A stretch of 32,101 bases of DNA from assembly GCA_002310155.1 (NCBI GenBank), contig DBYF01000128.1:58477-90577 (forward strand), written 5' to 3'. The DNA is from Mageeibacillus sp. UBA1193 (GTDB lineage Bacteria; Bacillota; Clostridia; Saccharofermentanales; Saccharofermentanaceae). Under the pieces are notes generated by a model. It was given only the letters and a program-made list of their open reading frames with translations, made no database searches and was not told where the DNA came from. Shown one piece after another: positions 17,402 to 24,492 of the stretch; position 1 is the stretch's first letter, and every line of letters starts with the position of its first letter. The translations under genes were made by a program, and so were the position numbers.

Positions 17402-18232
17402 TTATTTTATCATTGAAAGAACCTCATCGTATAGAGCCTTTTTGCTCTCTCCCCACTCCAAAGCGAGTGTTTTTGCTATATCTTTCGTAGATAATCCCTG
17501 ACTTTCTAAATCTAAAATGACATTTCGGCGTTCTTCGGGAGAAAGCTTCGGTTTTGCATCATTTTTCGGGGCTCCTTCAAGGATCAGTACGAATTCTCCC
17601 TTTGGCGGGACTTCTTCAAAATGGGAGATCACTTCCCCGATCGTACCGCGGATGACTTCTTCGTACTTCTTCGTCAGTTCACGGCAGGCGGAGATCCTCC
17701 TGTCCTTCATTCCCGCCTCCGAAAGATCGGAAAGTGTCTTCAGAAGACGGTGCGGCGCTTCGTACAGGATCGTTGTCACTGTCGTTGCCGCTACGACGGA
17801 AATGCGTTCTTTTCTTTCCTTCGTCTCCACAGGGAGGAATCCCTCGAAGTAGTAATGACGTGTATCCATTCCGGAAAGCACTAATGCCGTAATACCTGCG
17901 ACCGGACCGGGAACAGCAGTAACGTCCACACCTTCCTCGATACAGAGCTTGACCAGGTCTTCGCCCGGATCAGAGATACTCGGCATACCGGCATCGGACA
18001 CGAGAGCGATCTCCGCGCCCTCTTTCAGGCGCGCGATGATCTTACTTCCCGCCGCGGCTTTGTTATGTTCATGGTAGCTCATCAGCTTGGCCGAGATCCC
18101 GAAGTGGGAAAGGAGAAGACCTGTGCGTCTTGTGTCTTCACAGGCCACAAGTTCCACGTGGCTTAAGACCTCGATCGCGCGCGGCGACAGGTCCTGCATA
18201 TTTCCGATCGGCGTTCCAACTAAGTACAGCAT
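17402..18232 (-). CDS. rsmI: 16S rRNA (cytidine1402-2'-O)-methyltransferase RsmI
   Basis: SAM-dependent tetrapyrrole-methylase-fold enzyme that 2'-O-methylates C1402 of 16S rRNA in the decoding centre. The 276 residues are full length. Diagnostic motifs are GTPIGN near the N-terminus, ACEDTRRT, SDAGMPSISDPG, AVPGPVAG and ILYEAPHRL. The start ATG lies 3 nt after the stop of the methyltransferase gene, so the two are coupled. The pairing is the same as yabB-yabC in Bacillus, although the small yazA (GIY-YIG) gene that separates them there is absent here. Confidence 0.96.
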   Translation of the reverse strand: MLYLVGTPIGNMQDLSPRAIEVLSHVELVACEDTRRTGLLLSHFGISAKLMSYHEHNKAAAGSKIIARLKEGAEIALVSDAGMPSISDPGEDLVKLCIEEGVDVTAVPGPVAGITALVLSGMDTRHYYFEGFLPVETKERKERISVVAATTVTTILYEAPHRLLKTLSDLSEAGMKDRRISACRELTKKYEEVIRGTIGEVISHFEEVPPKGEFVLILEGAPKNDAKPKLSPEERRNVILDLESQGLSTKDIAKTLALEWGESKKALYDEVLSMIK

Positions 18233-18235
18233 ATA

Positions 18236-19015
18236 TCAGTTATCCTCACTATAGATCTTTTTCAGTTGAGGTGTGTATTCACGGTTTTCATCCCGAAGGA
18301 TGAGCGGCGGCGTGATGACAGTTCCGGTCATCTTCCCGCCCTTCTTGGCAGACAGCAGGAAGAGCGTCGCTTCCCTGTCCGAAAAAGGATGTACGAACGT
18401 GATCCTCTTCGGGATCAGGTTCAGATCCATACAGGTCTTCATAACCTGTGAAAAGTCCTTGGCACGGTCGACGATGAACAGGTCGCCGCCGGATGCGAGC
18501 ATCTTCTTACTGCAGGCGAGAAACTCATCGACACTGCCGTGCATCGCGAATCTCGCTTCGAGCAGTTCCCTGCTGTGGCGGTCCGTGGATGTGATCGGAC
18601 CTTCTTCTTCTTTTCTGTACGGCGGGTTCATGAAGACCGCATCGTAACAGTTTCCGGGGATCTTATCACTCGGGATCTCCCGAAGGTCGGCGTGAAAGCC
18701 GCGTACACGTGAGGAAAGGTCATTGAGCCCGATGTTTCTCTTAAAGACTTCCGCCGCTTCCTCCTGGCGCTCGACGCCATCGATCTGAAGATCAGATCTT
18801 CTCGCGGCCAGAAGGATCGAGCCGGCTCCGCAGTTCGTGCCAAGTTCGAGGACGCGTACGGGACGTGTTTTCCTGATACGGAGATTTTCGGATACGAACC
18901 ACGAAAGAAGAACGGTATCTTCCCCGAAGCGGAAGCCGTCCTTTCGCTGGATCAAGCGGAAGCCCTTTCTTCCGAGATCCTCCATGGATTCAGTTGTCAC
19001 GTCATATTCTGCCAC
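18236..19015 (-). CDS. tRNA1(Val) (adenine37-N6)-methyltransferase-like protein (TrmN6/YabB family)
   Basis: Class I SAM-dependent methyltransferase of 259 aa. The SAM-binding motif VLELGTNCGAGSILLA is at about 55-70 and the catalytic NPPY motif, typical of N6-adenine methyltransferases, is at 130-133. The N-terminal GFRFGEDTVLLSWF is the usual DALLLA-type helix of the TrmN6/YfiC family. The start is a GTG with AAGGA 7 nt upstream. The gene sits between the ferredoxin terminator and rsmI, matching the position of yabB in Bacillus. The precise RNA target is inferred from family and synteny, not visible. Its promoter is not obvious, and transcription may come from readthrough of the ferredoxin terminator. 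Confidence 0.9.
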   Translation of the reverse strand: MAEYDVTTESMEDLGRKGFRLIQRKDGFRFGEDTVLLSWFVSENLRIRKTRPVRVLELGTNCGAGSILLAARRSDLQIDGVERQEEAAEVFKRNIGLNDLSSRVRGFHADLREIPSDKIPGNCYDAVFMNPPYRKEEEGPITSTDRHSRELLEARFAMHGSVDEFLACSKKMLASGGDLFIVDRAKDFSQVMKTCMDLNLIPKRITFVHPFSDREATLFLLSAKKGGKMTGTVITPPLILRDENREYTPQLKKIYSEDN

Positions 19016-19033
19016 GTATTTTCCTTCTCACGT

Positions 19034-19068
19034 AAAAAGGATCTGTTCCCCGTAAGAGGAACAGATCC
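19034..19068 (-). terminator. intrinsic terminator of the ferredoxin gene
   Basis: On the minus strand GGATCTGTTCC and GGAACAGATCC form an 11-bp stem with an 8-nt loop, followed by TTTTT. It lies 25 nt after the ferredoxin stop and immediately before the methyltransferase ribosome binding site. Confidence 0.92.
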
Positions 19069-19093
19069 CTCGATTTACATCATATATGCACGA

Positions 19094-19264
19094 TCAGCCC
19101 TGAGAAATTGCGCCAGCCGGGCAAGCAGCTTCGCAAGAACCACACTCAAGACAGAGGTCTGCATTGATCTCATACTTGCCATCGCCCTGAGAGATAGCAC
19201 CTACCGGGCACTCGCCCTCGCAGGAACCACAAGACAGACATGCATCAGAAATTACATATGCCAT
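19094..19264 (-). CDS. 2[4Fe-4S] ferredoxin
   Basis: This 56-residue protein is a classical clostridial-type bacterial ferredoxin, a small cytosolic electron carrier with two cubane clusters. Each half has the pattern CxxCGxC...CP: CLSCGSCEGECPVGAI at about 9-24 and CLECGSCEAACPAGAI at 38-53, so all eight cysteine ligands are present. Internal two-fold symmetry is plain. The ribosome binding site AAAGGAGG is near perfect, 9 nt before the ATG. It has its own promoter and a strong terminator, so it is monocistronic and probably highly expressed. It interrupts the otherwise conserved ricT-to-rsmI neighbourhood. Its electron partners cannot be deduced from the window. Confidence 0.96.
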   Translation of the reverse strand: MAYVISDACLSCGSCEGECPVGAISQGDGKYEINADLCLECGSCEAACPAGAISQG

Positions 19265-19298
19265 ATTATTTGTCCTCCTTTATCTGGTCTACGAATTC

Positions 19299-19327
19299 AT
19301 TAAACACTACTTTTTACAATTTGTAAA
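19299..19327 (-). promoter_or_regulatory. promoter of the ferredoxin gene
   Basis: On the minus strand TTTACA (19322-19327), 17 nt, TTTAAT (19299-19304), in an AT-rich setting. The start codon lies 35 nt beyond the -10. Confidence 0.55.
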
Positions 19328-19338
19328 TTAAGAAAATG

Positions 19339-19360
19339 TAAAAAATAGTCGTGGCTATTT
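19339..19360 (-). terminator. weak hairpin after ricT
   Basis: On the minus strand AAATAG and CTATTT form a 6-bp AT-rich stem followed by TTTTTTAC, starting a few nt after the ricT stop. It has the position and U-tract of a terminator but a weak stem. Confidence 0.4.
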
Positions 19361-19366
19361 GTCAGA

Positions 19367-20245
19367 TTATTGTTCCTCACGCTTTTCAGGCTGCTGTTTC
19401 TTCTTCGGGCAATCCTGTTTGCACTGCGGTTGCGGAGGATTGAGGAGCGACACATCTGCCGCGTCGTAGATCTGCATCTCTGTTTCCTCTTCTTTTTCGA
19501 AACGTACAGTGACCTTTTCCTTCAGAAGATCCGAGTAGATAACGACGCCGATTCCGTCTGGAGTCTTTACTTTCTTACCGACCTTCGGGACACGCTTGTT
19601 CGCGTCTTCGTAAGCCGCCTGCTCATAGGAAAGACAGCACATCAGACGTCCGCAGGTACCTGTCAGCTTGGTCGGGTTCATGGAAAGGCCCTGATCCTTT
19701 GCCATACGGATCGTAACGGGCAGGAACTGGTCGAGATAAGAGCAGCAGCAGAGTTCTCTTCCGCAGATGCCGAGGCCTCCGACCATCTTCGCCTGCTCAC
19801 GGGAGCCGATCTGGCGGAGCTCGATACGTGTTCTGAAGCAGGAAGTCAGGTCCTTAACGAGTTCACGGAAGTCGACACGCTTGTCGGCCGTGAAGTAGAA
19901 GGTAAGCTTTCTGCCGTCAAAGGAATAGACCGCCTCGACGAGAGTCATCGGCAGTTCTCTCTTCTCGATAAGCTCCAGGCACTTGTAAAAAGCACTCTTC
20001 TCGCGCTCTTTCTTCTCCTGGTAATGTTCCATCTCCTTCTCGTTCGCATAGCGGAGTACGGGAAGGATCGTATCGTCTACCTTTTCCTCGGGAAGATCGA
20101 AGGGTTCATCGACGACGAACGCGATGTCCTGTCCGAGTGCGGTATTTACCATTACTGCGTCGCCGACCTTGAGCTTAAGGTCGCCCGCAAGGAAGCGGTA
20201 GGGCTTTCCTGCGTCATGGAAGCGCAGATTAACAACTTTAGCCAT
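19367..20245 (-). CDS. ricT: PSP1-domain iron-sulfur protein RicT (YaaT)
   Basis: The protein is 292 aa. In Bacillus, RicT works in the RicA-RicF-RicT (Y) complex with RNase Y in mRNA maturation and in phosphorelay control of sporulation, competence and biofilm. The PSP1 domain spans about residues 50-215. The cysteine cluster that marks RicT is present: Cys161, 166-168 (CGRELCCCSY), Cys198 and 203-204 (CGRLMCCLSYE), ligands for [4Fe-4S]. The C-terminus is a Lys/Gln/Glu/Pro-rich tail with CKQDCPKKK, an extra cysteine pair. The start overlaps the holB stop by 8 nt. No ricA or ricF is in the window. Confidence 0.95.
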   Translation of the reverse strand: MAKVVNLRFHDAGKPYRFLAGDLKLKVGDAVMVNTALGQDIAFVVDEPFDLPEEKVDDTILPVLRYANEKEMEHYQEKKEREKSAFYKCLELIEKRELPMTLVEAVYSFDGRKLTFYFTADKRVDFRELVKDLTSCFRTRIELRQIGSREQAKMVGGLGICGRELCCCSYLDQFLPVTIRMAKDQGLSMNPTKLTGTCGRLMCCLSYEQAAYEDANKRVPKVGKKVKTPDGIGVVIYSDLLKEKVTVRFEKEEETEMQIYDAADVSLLNPPQPQCKQDCPKKKQQPEKREEQ

Positions 20246-21248
20246 TCGTATTCTCCTTTTTCAGTGCCAGAAGCATCCGGCACACGATCATTTCAAAGTT
20301 TCCATTCGCTTTATGTGCTTTGGCCGCCGTAGTGAGGATCGCGTTACACTTGCCGATCTTCTGGACGTCCAACTTATACTTTTTAATCACAGAGACCATC
20401 TTATCTTTTTTCGCTTCCCCATGCAAGCAGACAGAGCTCGCATCGGTCGCGCAGATGGCCATCTCGTCATAGACCATACTCATGAGGGAAAGGATATCAC
20501 GGAAGTGCTCTTTCTCCTCATCAAAGAACGAGTACACCTCTGTCAGAAGCTCGGTTCTCGATATTTCCGGAAGACGCAGTATCAGGTTCGAGACCTCTTC
20601 CCAGTCATTGACGAGCCAGTTGCTCTCGGCAAGGCCCAGAGCATAGCCGATCACGCCGCCGGAGAATCTGGAGAAGAGCTCTGCTTCTTCCGGCTGAATA
20701 TCGGGATTCCTCTCGAGGAGGACTTTCTTAACTTCCTCTTCCGTGTTCGGCAGAAGGCGGATCGATACGGTACGTGACAAGATCGTCGGAAGGAGCTTCG
20801 ACTCATCCGATACGGTCAGTATGAATACGACATGCTTCGGCGGTTCTTCGAGCGTCTTCAGAAGCGCATTCTGGCCTTCCTCGGCAAGTCCGTCGGCGTC
20901 GATCAGATAGACTTTCCGGGAAGCGATCTGAGACATGATGCCGACATCTGAAAGGATCCTGGATCTGACGTCCGCGACCTTGATGTTCTTTTCTCCTGCC
21001 GGTAGTAGGAGTTCCTTATAGTCCGGGTGAGTGCCTGCCTGCATATAGTGGCAGTTCGGGCAGGTGCCGCAGGCACCATCCGCGGTCGGATGCGCACAGA
21101 GAAGGCCCTTGGCAAACTCCCTTGCCAAAGTCTTCTTACCGATTCCGGAAGGTCCGACCAATAAAAAAGCGTGCCCCGGTTCGCCGGTAAGGGCCACTCC
21201 GAGGCGCTGTTTCGCTTGAGTTTGTCCGATCAGTTCAGTAAATGCCAT
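20238..21248 (-). CDS. holB: DNA polymerase III subunit delta prime
   Basis: Clamp-loader subunit of the replicative polymerase, 336 aa, an AAA+ fold protein. The Walker A-like loop GPSGIGKKT is at 32-40, a four-cysteine zinc module at Cys51, 60, 63 and 66 (GTCPNCHYM), and the conserved stretch QNALLKTLEEPP follows the Walker B strand KVYLIDADGL. The arginine-finger segment reads ILSRTVSIRL, close to the SRC motif. The start is 3 nt after darA and the stop overlaps ricT by 8 nt, so translation is coupled along the operon. Confidence 0.95.
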   Translation of the reverse strand: MAFTELIGQTQAKQRLGVALTGEPGHAFLLVGPSGIGKKTLAREFAKGLLCAHPTADGACGTCPNCHYMQAGTHPDYKELLLPAGEKNIKVADVRSRILSDVGIMSQIASRKVYLIDADGLAEEGQNALLKTLEEPPKHVVFILTVSDESKLLPTILSRTVSIRLLPNTEEEVKKVLLERNPDIQPEEAELFSRFSGGVIGYALGLAESNWLVNDWEEVSNLILRLPEISRTELLTEVYSFFDEEKEHFRDILSLMSMVYDEMAICATDASSVCLHGEAKKDKMVSVIKKYKLDVQKIGKCNAILTTAAKAHKANGNFEMIVCRMLLALKKENTNG

Positions 21249-21251
21249 GGG

Positions 21252-21581
21252 TCACATCTTTTCAAACTGTTCTACGTTTACGACGAAAACTGTCGCGCCG
21301 CCGACGGTAACATCTACCGGATACGGCATGCACTCGCCGCCCATCGGGGACGGAGTCATCGTGGTATTGATCGCCGACTTACGGGAGGAGGAGTACTTGC
21401 GGATCAGGTCGAGAACTTCCTGCTGCTTCTCTGTCTCCACAACGATCATCAGCGTGGTGTTACCGGAACGGAGGAATCCGCCCGAGGAATTCAGTTTCGT
21501 CACACGGAAACCTGCTTTATTCAGTTCGGCCATCAGACGGGGCGTATCCTCGTCATGTACGATTGCAAATACTAATTTCAT
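21252..21581 (-). CDS. darA: cyclic-di-AMP receptor DarA (PstA, DUF970)
   Basis: A 109-aa PII-like trimeric protein that binds c-di-AMP in the cytosol; the partner controlled by DarA is still poorly known. The sequence has the hallmarks of the family: N-terminal KLVFAIVHDEDTPRLMAELN, the TKLNSSGGFLRSGNTTLMI stretch forming the nucleotide pocket, and the C-terminal VGGATVFVVNVEQFEK. Its start overlaps the tmk stop by 4 nt (ATGA), and holB follows 3 nt downstream; this is the Bacillus order, but without yaaR. Confidence 0.94.
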   Translation of the reverse strand: MKLVFAIVHDEDTPRLMAELNKAGFRVTKLNSSGGFLRSGNTTLMIVVETEKQQEVLDLIRKYSSSRKSAINTTMTPSPMGGECMPYPVDVTVGGATVFVVNVEQFEKM

Positions 21582-22201
21582 TTTCCAACTACCTCCCAGA
21601 CAGTTTCTCTGATCTGTTGATAGATCTGTTCAGGTGTCTGCGTCGCGTCGATCACCTTAAATCTAGGTTCGTTCTTGCTGCGTGCGAGATATCCGTCACG
21701 CACTTTCTTCATGAAAGAAAGTCCCTCTGCCTCCAGACGGTCTTCTTCATCGGATCTTCCGTGGCGGCGCTCATATGCCGTCTTCTCATCGAGATCCAGA
21801 AGGAACGTAATATCCGGCTTGATACCGGCCGCGCTCCAGTTATTCAGAAAATCGATATCTTCCAGGTTCAGTCCTCTGGCGTACCCCTGATAGGCTACGG
21901 TCGAGTCGAAGAAACGGTCGCAGATCACGACTTTTCCTTCTTCCAGTTCCGGAAGGATCTTCTCCTTGACGATCTGGGCACGTGCTGCCTCATATAAAAG
22001 GAGCTCCGTACGCTCATCCATCCCGGTATTCGCCTTATCGAGAAGGATGGTCCTGATCTTCTCGCCGATCACCGTTCCGCCCGGTTCACGGATCAGAACA
22101 TAGGGGATCCCGGCTTCCCGAAGATCTTTCGAGAGCAGCTCGATCTGGGTCGTCTTACCGCAACCGTCTATTCCTTCGAAGGTTACAAACAGACCCTTCA
22201 T
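21578..22201 (-). CDS. tmk: thymidylate kinase
   Basis: Phosphorylates dTMP to dTDP with ATP for DNA synthesis. The 207-aa protein is full length. The P-loop EGIDGCGKTT is at 9-18, the substrate motif CDRFFDSTVAYQGYARG contains the DR(Y/F) signature, and the LID region contains RRHGRSDEEDRLE. AAGGAGG lies upstream of the ATG. A promoter-like -10 exists just upstream, within the 45 nt after the Asn/Arg-rich gene. It starts the conserved tmk-darA-holB-ricT block. Confidence 0.97.
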   Translation of the reverse strand: MKGLFVTFEGIDGCGKTTQIELLSKDLREAGIPYVLIREPGGTVIGEKIRTILLDKANTGMDERTELLLYEAARAQIVKEKILPELEEGKVVICDRFFDSTVAYQGYARGLNLEDIDFLNNWSAAGIKPDITFLLDLDEKTAYERRHGRSDEEDRLEAEGLSFMKKVRDGYLARSKNEPRFKVIDATQTPEQIYQQIRETVWEVVGK

Positions 22202-22232
22202 TCGCGCTTTCTCCTCCTTGATCGTCAGTTTA

Positions 22233-22261
22233 ATTATATCTCAAAATCAGTCCAGTTTCAC
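22233..22261 (-). promoter_or_regulatory. promoter upstream of tmk
   Basis: On the minus strand GTGAAA (22256-22261, 4/6), 17 nt, perfect TATAAT (22233-22238). The -35 overlaps the end of the Asn/Arg-rich gene. Confidence 0.5.
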
Positions 22262-22711
22262 CGAGTGGATGCTGGCGATCTCCAGCCAGATATCCTTCTC
22301 AATACGCTCGTTGTCCTTACGGATATCCTCTACGGTCTCCTCTGCCGGACGGCGGCGGTTCCAGTTCTTCTGCTCTCTGCCCTCGCGATGCTCGGCATTG
22401 TTCCGGTTATGGTTCCTCTGGCGGTTCTCTCTCTTCTCGGAACCGGATCTCTCACGATTGTCCTGGCGCTTGTCCTCACGGTTTTCCGGACGGCGCTCAC
22501 GGTTCTGGTTACCTTCGTTATTGGAGCGATTATTGTTGTTACGGTTGTAGTTGTTGTTCCGGTCACGGTTACCGCCGTTATAGTTGTTCGGCTTTCTTCT
22601 TCTGTTGCGGTTACCGTTATTTCTCGGCGCCTGCTGGCCATTTGTCGCCTGTCCGTTCGAAGGGCCTGCCGCCGGTGCCTGGTTGACCTTTTTGTTCTCC
22701 TGTTCGCTCAT
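22247..22711 (-). CDS. Asn/Arg-rich low-complexity protein, probably RNA-associated
   Basis: I do not recognise this gene. The 154 residues are dominated by Asn and Arg (for example NNYNRNNNNRSNNEGNQNR), with Glu, Gln and Gly and almost no hydrophobic residues until the last 35. Only the C-terminus (AEETVEDIRKDNERIEKDIW and the following 12 residues) looks able to fold, as an amphipathic helix. GGAGGT lies 5 nt before the ATG and a good promoter precedes it, so it is a real gene. It lies between folK and tmk. Arg/Asn-rich tails occur in RNA helicases and RNase E-type scaffolds, so RNA binding or condensate formation is a reasonable but unproven guess. Confidence 0.75.
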   Translation of the reverse strand: MSEQENKKVNQAPAAGPSNGQATNGQQAPRNNGNRNRRRKPNNYNGGNRDRNNNYNRNNNNRSNNEGNQNRERRPENREDKRQDNRERSGSEKRENRQRNHNRNNAEHREGREQKNWNRRRPAEETVEDIRKDNERIEKDIWLEIASIHSVKLD

Positions 22712-22750
22712 CTCTTACCTCCAACTCGGGTTTCGTAACTGAATATCTCT

Positions 22751-22778
22751 ATTATATCGGTTTTCCATGTTCATTCAA
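22751..22778 (-). promoter_or_regulatory. promoter of the Asn/Arg-rich gene and possibly tmk operon
   Basis: On the minus strand TTGAAT (22773-22778), 16 nt, perfect TATAAT (22751-22756). The -35 lies inside the last codons of folK, so this is an internal promoter of the long run. Confidence 0.6.
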
Positions 22779-23247
22779 CTGCGACCTTGGGCAGGACCCC
22801 GTAGAACCGCACTTCTTTCGCCCATTTTTCAGGGACTTCGTTGGCGCCCTGCATGTAAAGGAGCGGCACCTGTACGAAGCCTCTCTCCTGCATTCTCGGA
22901 TGCGGGATCGTCAGGCGCTGTGTCGTCATCTTCAGATCATCGTAGGTCAGGATATCCACGTCGATCGTTCTCGGGCCGAAGCGGATGGTCCGTTCTCTAT
23001 GGAGCGCTTCCTCAATGCGGTTACAGAGCGACAGCAGGGCCAGCGGTTCCAGTGTCGTCTCGACCTTCACGCAGATATTCAGGAAGTCATCCTGCTCCGT
23101 ATATCCGACCGGATCGGTCTCGAAGACCGGCGAGATCTGAACGACTTCCACGCCTTCGTCCGGACGGTTCAGAAGAGATACCGCGCGACTTAAGTTCTTC
23201 ATGCGGTCGCCCATGTTGCTTCCTAACGAAAGGTATGCCTCACTCAT
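22771..23247 (-). CDS. folK: 2-amino-4-hydroxy-6-hydroxymethyldihydropteridine diphosphokinase
   Basis: Transfers pyrophosphate from ATP to 6-hydroxymethyl-dihydropterin, the step before dihydropteroate synthase. The 158 residues are typical. Signature motifs are YLSLGSNMGDR at the N-terminus, FGPRTIDVDIL (the two Asp that bind magnesium) and IPHPRMQERGFVQVPL. The start codon overlaps the folB stop (ATGA), so the two are coupled. Confidence 0.96.
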   Translation of the reverse strand: MSEAYLSLGSNMGDRMKNLSRAVSLLNRPDEGVEVVQISPVFETDPVGYTEQDDFLNICVKVETTLEPLALLSLCNRIEEALHRERTIRFGPRTIDVDILTYDDLKMTTQRLTIPHPRMQERGFVQVPLLYMQGANEVPEKWAKEVRFYGVLPKVAVE

Positions 23248-23624
23248 AGTATCTCCTCCATATCTTTCCGGTCTCTCTTGATGATGACGCCCATATAGTC
23301 AAAATCACCGTCGATCGGGGCCTTGGGCTTCTGTATCTCGCAGGTGATCTTCTCTACCTGTGTAAAAGCACTCATGACCTTTCGGATGATGTGCTCTGCC
23401 ATGTACTCGATCAGGTTACAGGAGACGTTCTCGACGTAATCTCTTACCAGTTCAAATACAGCGGCATAGTTCACGGTATCAAAAAGATCGTCCGTTCTGC
23501 ATCCTGGGATATCCTTGACCTCCAGTGTCAGCGTGATCACAAACTCCTGTCCTTCCTCCTTCTCCTTTTCGAGGACTCCGGAGTGGCTCAGGAAGCGCAT
23601 GTTTTTCATGACGATCTTATCCAT
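23244..23624 (-). CDS. folB: dihydroneopterin aldolase
   Basis: Converts 7,8-dihydroneopterin to 6-hydroxymethyl-dihydropterin and glycolaldehyde. I start at the ATG at 23624 (MDKIVMKNMRF), which has GGGAG 6 nt upstream and lies 1 nt after the folP stop; the longer open frame to 23771 runs through folP and has basic, non-family sequence. The resulting 126-aa protein has the family features HSGVLEKEKEEGQEF, DTVNYAAVFELV, the catalytic-region YMAEHI and the C-terminal QKPKAPI. Confidence 0.95.
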   Translation of the reverse strand: MDKIVMKNMRFLSHSGVLEKEKEEGQEFVITLTLEVKDIPGCRTDDLFDTVNYAAVFELVRDYVENVSCNLIEYMAEHIIRKVMSAFTQVEKITCEIQKPKAPIDGDFDYMGVIIKRDRKDMEEIL

Positions 23625-23625
23625 C

Positions 23626-24492
23626 TCATTCTCCCTTAAGTGCGATGTGCATTGCCAGTGCCGTAGATGTCTCGAAGACATTGTGTACACGGACACAGGC
23701 GGCTTTCTGATCCTGGCAGTAGAGCGATACCGCCGCGGTCGCCGCATCTCTTTCCAGTGCCGGGGCACCATTTAAGATCTCGCCGACAAAGCGTTTTCTT
23801 GAAGGTCCGATCAGAAGCGGATATCCTTCTCCCTGGATCCTTCCGATCGAGCGGATGAGCTTTATGGACTCCTCGGTATTCGTGCCGAATCCGATGCCCG
23901 GATCGTACATGATCTTCTCTTCCGCGATGCCTGCGGCCTCTGCGACTTTTCTGCTTTTCTCGAAGTATGCGAGGCAGTCATCGACGATATCACCGGATCT
24001 TTTAAATATCTTCTCGTCGAAGTAGTTGGCCATGACGACCACACCGGCGCCGGCTTCCGCGACGACTTCCGCCATATTGGGGTCATAAAGGAGTCCCCAG
24101 ACATCGTTGATGATGTCCGCGCCGAACTTCAGTGCTTCTCTTGCAGTCTTGCTCTTATAGGTATCGATCGAGATCGGTACATCGACCGCTTCCCGGATGA
24201 TACGAAGTGCCGGGATCAGGCGGGAAAGTTCCTCATCCGCCGAGATCTTCTCGGATCCGGGACGTGTCGACTCCGCGCCGATATCCAGGATATCCGCGCC
24301 GTCCTCGACCAGTGCTTTTGCCTGAAGAAGAGCGTTCTCAGGCGTATAGAAATTGCCGCCGTCGGAAAAAGAATCCGGCGTGACATTTAAGATTCCCATG
24401 ACAAGGATCTTGCTGCTATATTCCAGCGTTCTGTCCTTCAGTGTCCAGGTTGTTCTCATCGGGTTCTGCGTCATGCGTGATCGATCTCCCAT
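23626..24492 (-). CDS. folP: dihydropteroate synthase
   Basis: Condenses hydroxymethyl-dihydropterin pyrophosphate with p-aminobenzoate; target of sulfonamides. TIM-barrel protein of 288 aa. Motifs: GILNVTPDSFSDGG, IGAESTRPGS, SIDTYKS, DIINDVWG, DPGIGFGTN, GPSRKRFVG and RVHNV. The usual Met-His segment after strand 5 reads VVMANYFDE, so the His is replaced by Ala. The ATG at 24492 overlaps the folE stop by 1 nt (TGATG); an in-frame ATG at 24474 has GGGAG upstream and is an alternative start. Confidence 0.95.
   Translation of the reverse strand: MGDRSRMTQNPMRTTWTLKDRTLEYSSKILVMGILNVTPDSFSDGGNFYTPENALLQAKALVEDGADILDIGAESTRPGSEKISADEELSRLIPALRIIREAVDVPISIDTYKSKTAREALKFGADIINDVWGLLYDPNMAEVVAEAGAGVVVMANYFDEKIFKRSGDIVDDCLAYFEKSRKVAEAAGIAEEKIMYDPGIGFGTNTEESIKLIRSIGRIQGEGYPLLIGPSRKRFVGEILNGAPALERDAATAAVSLYCQDQKAACVRVHNVFETSTALAMHIALKGE

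Noticed and set aside
22330..22641. Alternative Thr/Arg-rich frame within the Asn/Arg-rich gene
   Set aside because: Low-complexity DNA gives open frames on both strands; only the 22711-22247 frame has a promoter, a ribosome binding site and a foldable end.
23625..23771. N-terminal extension of folB
   Set aside because: It overlaps the end of folP, is Arg-rich and unlike any aldolase; the ATG at 23624 has a Shine-Dalgarno site.
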